64,000 nt of DNA from Bacteroidota bacterium (lineage in GTDB: Bacteria > Bacteroidota > Bacteroidia > Cytophagales > Cytophagaceae). The stretch lies in assembly GCA_023392125.1 (NCBI GenBank), contig JAEVZS010000017.1, positions 248,001-312,000 of the forward strand, read 5' to 3'. This document shows positions 59,930-64,000 of the stretch, piece by piece. Each line of letters starts with the position of its first letter. Position 1 is the stretch's first letter. The position numbers and the translations under genes are program-made. The notes under the pieces are model-generated. The model saw only the letters and a list, made by a program, of their open reading frames with translations. It was not told where the DNA came from and searched no databases.

Positions 59930-60062
59930 CAACAGCAAATATATGAGAAAAAAGTGTCCTATTTTATAGAAAACAAATATTATTGGTCGCGAATTTTGTC
60001 GGTTCGACAGAACAAGTTTTTGAATAATTTAATTATTTTTATGTTCTTATTAATTGCCCCAT

Positions 60063-60746
60063 ATGAATTTGTTTATTAGCGATAAGCCAATATTGATCAG
60101 AAACCGGTTTGAAGGTCAGGAGGAAGACTATGATGTAGTTTTGGATGGTCGTGAGGTACTGATCTCCAAGAGTCTGAAAGGAAGGGTCTTGGTAAAAAAT
60201 TCGGAAGTCGCTAATGTAGAGCGTCTGCTCAGGCTGCTGGAGATAAAGAAGCTTAAGAAGCTTATGGAAATTACGTTTCTTGTCAGCGATGTGAAAACAG
60301 TAGAGCAGGTGATCAAGGATAATTTTAAAATTATTAAGGCCGGTGGGGGGATTGTCGAAAAAGAGGATAAGGTATTGATGATTCTTCGCCTGAAAAAATG
60401 GGATTTGCCTAAAGGAAAGCTGAAAAAGCGTGAAAATCCCAAGGAGGGCGCGAAGCGCGAAGTAGAAGAGGAGTGTAATATAAAAGTGGAAGTGAGAGAA
60501 AAGCTTTGTGTCACCTGGCATTCTTATAACAGAAAGGGAAAGAAATACCTGAAAAAGATCAACTGGTATACTATGGCCTGCCTTAATGATCGAAATATGC
60601 AGCCTCAGGTTGAGGAGGATATTCAGGAAGTTCGTTGGGTAGACAGGAAAGAAGCGGGTAAGCTGGTCGGCAAATCATATAAGTCTATTTCTGCCGTATT
60701 TGACAGCTATATTCAGAGTATAGAATCCTCAAAGCCGGTAAGGTAG
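60063..60746 (+). CDS. NUDIX hydrolase with N-terminal extension
   Basis: From ATG 60063 (MNLFISDKPILI) the protein has 227 residues. The first 95 residues form a domain of unknown type; the NUDIX domain follows (about 95-225). Its box is GKLKKRENPKEGAKREVEEECNI: Gly, Glu, RE and EE are in place, but the consensus Gly after EE-x is Asn. LPKGKLKKRE is the form seen in Ap4A/diphosphoinositol-type NUDIX enzymes, so an (di)nucleoside polyphosphate substrate is possible. Its 3' end overlaps coaD on the opposite strand by 18 bases. Confidence 0.88.
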   Translation: MNLFISDKPILIRNRFEGQEEDYDVVLDGREVLISKSLKGRVLVKNSEVANVERLLRLLEIKKLKKLMEITFLVSDVKTVEQVIKDNFKIIKAGGGIVEKEDKVLMILRLKKWDLPKGKLKKRENPKEGAKREVEEECNIKVEVREKLCVTWHSYNRKGKKYLKKINWYTMACLNDRNMQPQVEEDIQEVRWVDRKEAGKLVGKSYKSISAVFDSYIQSIESSKPVR

Positions 60747-61178
60747 CAAATCCGTGACATCGCTTCCATGGCGGTGAATTTCCCGTATAATGGATGAGCT
60801 TATGGATGCGTAAGCCGGACTGGTAATCAGGAAAATGGTTTCCAGTTCACCCCAGAGATATTTGTTGGCCTGGCAGATGCTGTTCTCATATTCAAAATCA
60901 GTCGTATTTCTTAAGCCCCGGATCAGATACCGGGCTTCCTGTATTCTGGCAAAATCGGCTGTCAATCCATTGTAGATAACGACTTTTACTTTGGGTTCGG
61001 CAATAAAAACAGATTCAATTTTTTCTTTTGTTTCCTCAATAGGAAAATATCTTTTTTTCTGCTCATTATGGCCGATGCCAATGATGACTTCATCAAATAA
61101 GGGGATGCTTCTTTTTACAATATCTGCGTGACCTTTTGTAAAAGGGTCGAAAGAACCCGGAAAAATGGCTTTTTTCAT
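60729..61178 (-). CDS. coaD: Phosphopantetheine adenylyltransferase
   Basis: A 149-residue CoaD of normal length. The nucleotidyltransferase site is FPGSFDPFTKGHADIVKR (H/TxGH at Thr14-His17), with LIRGLRNTTDFEYE (about 86-99) and the C-terminal ISSSIIREIHRHG (the ISS signature). It makes dephospho-CoA from phosphopantetheine and ATP. The neighbour downstream in transcription order is the NUDIX gene on the opposite strand; upstream lies the DUF3822 gene, nine bases away. Confidence 0.97.
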   Translation of the reverse strand: MKKAIFPGSFDPFTKGHADIVKRSIPLFDEVIIGIGHNEQKKRYFPIEETKEKIESVFIAEPKVKVVIYNGLTADFARIQEARYLIRGLRNTTDFEYENSICQANKYLWGELETIFLITSPAYASISSSIIREIHRHGSDVTDLLPYRL

Positions 61179-61187
61179 AGAATGTTT

Positions 61188-62069
61188 TTATTCACAAAAG
61201 TGCATGCTGTACAAATCAAAGAAGCGATGATCAAAAACTTCATCAAATTTGTAGCAGAAACGTATGGTTGAAGGCTTATCACCAAATTTTATGTGTTGAA
61301 TGTATTTGTACAGCTTTTTATAAGCTGAGGAGTCCGGCGCAATTTCTCCAAATAAGGTGAGTGGAGTCTGCTCCGGATTAAGCTGTAGCTGATGATACAC
61401 AAACATTACAAAATAAACAAAGTCTTCTGAGGTGGAGAAATAAAAGCTATTGCAGAATTCGAGCTTTTGAGCACTTTTAACCACAATTGTCAGGAAGTTC
61501 TTTTCCACGTGGATAAATACACTTTTGTCTGTTGTATCCCTGTTATTGAATAATATACCTTCAATAAAAGCTGTAGTATGGTGAACCAGTGTGATGGCCT
61601 TGCCGGGGTATTGTTTTCTGAACCAGTCAACAATTTTCGTATCTGCGCTGAAAATACTTACGGCATCGGTGCTTTTCTGAGTATAATAGAACACATCCTG
61701 ATTCCGGAGAGCATCCTGGCCGGTGTTGATTTTGAGATAATCGCGGGCATACTGCTGATCAAAGAGACTTTTAGGAATTAAGGAGAAATCGATGTCCTTA
61801 ATAGCGAGTCTTATAGATCTCCAGTAGCCGGCCTGAAGCACTTCGTGGCCATCGTATATGGCATTGAGCTGTTCAATAAGCTGTTCGGGATATAATATGC
61901 TGTCCAGTGAATAATCTTCAATAAGCAGACAGCGATTGTTCTCAGTATCTGTGACACAGAGCCTGAAAAGAGTCTGGCTTATCTGAATATTCAGGATATA
62001 TTTTCCAATCTCCTCCGGGGTAAATTTATCATCTTTGACCCTTTTATTGAGCTTATACTGGTTCGACAT
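61188..62069 (-). CDS. DUF3822 family protein
   Basis: A 293-residue soluble protein. It has the DUF3822 pattern: EEIGKYILNIQISQTLFRLCVTD near the start, IKDIDFSLIPKSLFD (about 109-123), a VHHTTAFIEGIL segment (about 162-173), FIHVEKNFLTIVV and LELQFCNSFYFSTSEDFVYFVMFVYHQLQLNP-like text (about 205-235). The fold resembles actin-like/PilM-type ATPases. The family is almost confined to Bacteroidota and lies next to coaD in many of them. Function unknown. Confidence 0.85.
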   Translation of the reverse strand: MSNQYKLNKRVKDDKFTPEEIGKYILNIQISQTLFRLCVTDTENNRCLLIEDYSLDSILYPEQLIEQLNAIYDGHEVLQAGYWRSIRLAIKDIDFSLIPKSLFDQQYARDYLKINTGQDALRNQDVFYYTQKSTDAVSIFSADTKIVDWFRKQYPGKAITLVHHTTAFIEGILFNNRDTTDKSVFIHVEKNFLTIVVKSAQKLEFCNSFYFSTSEDFVYFVMFVYHQLQLNPEQTPLTLFGEIAPDSSAYKKLYKYIQHIKFGDKPSTIRFCYKFDEVFDHRFFDLYSMHFCE

Positions 62070-62139
62070 AGTTTATCCTAATGATTTCCGTTTAAATCAA
62101 AATGCAAATTATACTAAATTTATTTGAAAAATCCAATTC

Positions 62140-62667
62140 TTAATTGTTTAACGTTGGATTTGTTTTCCCGCTCTGGCTATTCTGGAAAAAATAGCCATTC
62201 AGCCTGAGTATTTCGACTTTGGATTCAGCATAATTAAATAAATTATGAAGCGTTTGTTTATCCATTGACCGGATTGTGTCCAGGTCTATAAACGATGCAT
62301 CGCTGATTAATTGTCTTTCTTCGGGCATTTCCGGGTCTTTACCGGTTATGAGTTGTCCCCCGGTGATTTCTGTTTCAAAGAAAAGTTCAATGGCATGCAG
62401 CGGGTGTGAAATATATTCATTTACAAACATCATTCTTTTGATTGATACATCCAGCCCGGTTTCTTCCAGCATTTCCCTCTTTAGGCATTCTTCCGCATTC
62501 TCCCCAAACTCCATACCACCTCCGGGAGGAGCCCATAAATATCCCTGCTTTCCTATGTTATGATGTCTGATCAGCAGTATTTTGTTTTCTTCAAAACAAA
62601 TACCGCATACCCGTATCCGTAATTTATTTCCGAAAATCCGGTGTATTTCTTTCTGGGATGCCTCCAT
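62140..62667 (-). CDS. NUDIX hydrolase
   Basis: From the ATG at 62667 the protein has 175 residues. The NUDIX box is complete: GGGMEFGENAEECLKREMLEETGLDV (Gly, Glu, REMLEETG; about 49-74), preceded by LWAPPGG. A strand RVCGICFEENKILLIRHHN before it is usual. It hydrolyses a nucleoside diphosphate linked to another moiety; the substrate is not known. The gene is divergent from the RecD-like gene. Confidence 0.92.
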   Translation of the reverse strand: MEASQKEIHRIFGNKLRIRVCGICFEENKILLIRHHNIGKQGYLWAPPGGGMEFGENAEECLKREMLEETGLDVSIKRMMFVNEYISHPLHAIELFFETEITGGQLITGKDPEMPEERQLISDASFIDLDTIRSMDKQTLHNLFNYAESKVEILRLNGYFFQNSQSGKTNPTLNN

Positions 62668-62730
62668 TCGCTTTAATTTGTAGTAATACGAATACAATAT
62701 TCATCAATAAAAGTTGGATTGTAAAAGACG

Positions 62731-64000
62731 TTGCATAAGCCTTCTCAATTATTAAGTTCTGCGTTCTCGTTTCCACCAACGGGAGGACAGTTACAGGTCT
62801 TTGATCTGCTGGATTCTTTCCTTTCAGATCGACAGCGTACCCGAAAAGTTTTTTTACTGAAAGGATATGCGGGGACAGGTAAAACTTCGATTATCGGAGC
62901 GTTGACTGATATTTTATCGGATCTGAACCTCAAATTTGTTTTACTGGCATCGACAGGCAGGGCAGCCAAAATGATTTCTGCATATAGCGGCAAAAAAGCC
63001 TATACAATTCATAAGCATATTTACACCAGAGAGGAAGGCGAAGACGGGCTTGACGAGCTAAGGTTCGTCCTGAAAACAAACCTTGCTGCCAAGACGATTT
63101 ACATTGTTGATGAGGCCTCTATGATCAGCAATGAATCCGGGCTTGGGGAGAACGGCTTGCTGGCAGATCTTATGGAATTTGTGTTTGTCAGCAAATCGAA
63201 CCGGCTGATACTGGTAGGGGACAAGGCACAGCTTCCGCCGGTCCGGCAGTCGGAAAGTCCTGCTCTTAACGGAACCTATCTGAGAGAGAAATTTGATGTG
63301 GATCTCACTGAATTTGAGCTGACCGAAGTTGTGCGGCAGGAGCAAAAAAGCGGGATTCTGGAAAATGCCACGCACATCAGAGAGGTAATCAGGCAGGACG
63401 GGAAGTCTGTAAAGTTCGAGGTTCAGGGGTTCAGAGACTTTTACAAGATGAAAGCGGACAGGCTGGAAGACGGACTCAACTATGCATACGGAAAATATGG
63501 TATTAACAATACTATGGTAATTACCCGAAGCAATAAGTCGGCTGTTCTGTATAATCAGTATATACGTTCGAGAATAAACTATGCGGAAGAGGAGTTGCAG
63601 GTAGGGGACATGCTCATAGTAGTCAGAAACAACTATGAGACGCTGCCTGAAGAAATTAGCGGCGGCTTCCTTGCCAACGGGGACTTTGTTGAAATTGTTA
63701 AGGTACGCAGAACAACGGAGATGCATGGGTTTCGCTTTGCCGATGTATTGCTGAAGCTGCCGGATGAAGCAGGAGAGCCTGAGTTTGAAGCCAGGATTTT
63801 GCTCGATTTGCTTAATTCTTATTCTCCCTCTCTTTCTCAGGAAGAAAATCAGCGTCTTTATATGTCTGTAAGCAAGGATTACCTGGAGATAAAAAGTAAA
63901 AGGGAACGAAAGGCTGCCATAAAAAAAGATGCCTTTTTATCTGCCCTGCAGGTCAAGTATGCCTATGCGCTGACTTGTCATAAAGCGCAGGGCGGGCAGT
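62731..64000 (+). CDS. RecD-like superfamily 1 DNA helicase, 3'-truncated
   Basis: The frame is open from a stop at 62722 to the right edge with no in-frame ATG before the catalytic part; the TTG at 62731 is the most likely start. Helicase motifs in order: I GYAGTGKTS (about 47-55), II VDEASM (about 127-132), III GDKAQLPP, and, near the right end, VI LTCHKAQGGQ (about 411-420). It is a 5'-3' helicase of the RecD/RecD2 type, likely for repair or recombination. At least 423 residues are visible and the C-terminus is outside the window. No RecBC genes are seen here. Confidence 0.9.
   Translation, partial: MHKPSQLLSSAFSFPPTGGQLQVFDLLDSFLSDRQRTRKVFLLKGYAGTGKTSIIGALTDILSDLNLKFVLLASTGRAAKMISAYSGKKAYTIHKHIYTREEGEDGLDELRFVLKTNLAAKTIYIVDEASMISNESGLGENGLLADLMEFVFVSKSNRLILVGDKAQLPPVRQSESPALNGTYLREKFDVDLTEFELTEVVRQEQKSGILENATHIREVIRQDGKSVKFEVQGFRDFYKMKADRLEDGLNYAYGKYGINNTMVITRSNKSAVLYNQYIRSRINYAEEELQVGDMLIVVRNNYETLPEEISGGFLANGDFVEIVKVRRTTEMHGFRFADVLLKLPDEAGEPEFEARILLDLLNSYSPSLSQEENQRLYMSVSKDYLEIKSKRERKAAIKKDAFLSALQVKYAYALTCHKAQGGQ

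Overview
The window reads as a chromosome segment of a Gram-negative Bacteroidota bacterium, most likely of the Cytophagales (Cytophaga/Sporocytophaga type). The phylum call rests on several things seen together: few genes have a Shine-Dalgarno sequence; a promoter-like TAnnTTTG box is present; one secreted protein ends in a type IX secretion (Por/gliding) sorting domain; kdsA implies lipopolysaccharide; and many families are typical of the phylum (DUF4369-TlpA, GSCFA, DUF3822, DUF6089, DUF4199, UMF1-type MFS, HEPN-fused sulfite reductase). The genus is an inference. Base composition is AT-rich and even, and I see no insertion sequence, prophage, CRISPR array or clear island.

Layout. 0-8 kb: two putative lipoproteins, a TlpA-like thioredoxin protein, small membrane proteins, a TerB-like protein, a GSCFA hydrolase and the rpsF-rpsR-rplI operon. 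8-20.7 kb: a methyltransferase, kdsA, an MFS permease, tRNA-Val, an HtrA protease with a degenerate Hsp20-like partner, a GT4 glycosyltransferase, folE with a PTPS/QueD enzyme, cysH with an epimerase, and a GH13 enzyme with an FHS-type sugar permease. 20.8-27 kb: the complete sufBCDSE operon with a DUF59 gene and a bacilliredoxin. 27.1-27.5 kb: two tandem 145-nt tRNA-like RNAs with a hugely enlarged variable arm, the most unusual item here. 27.6-39.2 kb: an Lrp regulator, a large mosaic secreted protein, a siroheme/sulfite reductase operon with a candidate attenuator leader, osmC, metZ, fabI and a CBM9-like protein. 39.3-41.4 kb: a candidate oriC and dnaA. 41.5-64 kb: a second HtrA, an S1/P1-like hydrolase, rpsT, radC, pheT-zapA-rny, recA, further envelope proteins, pyrE, coaD, two NUDIX hydrolases and the start of a RecD-like helicase that runs off the end.

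How the parts fit. Sulfur assimilation is well represented: CysH reduces activated sulfate, the siroheme genes supply the cofactor for sulfite reductase, MetZ puts sulfide into homocysteine, and Suf builds Fe-S clusters that both reductases need. A second theme is periplasmic quality control (two HtrA proteases, two TlpA-like proteins). Replication and cell-cycle genes (dnaA, recA, zapA, radC, RecD-like) lie in the right half. Most convergent gene pairs are separated by strong hairpin terminators.
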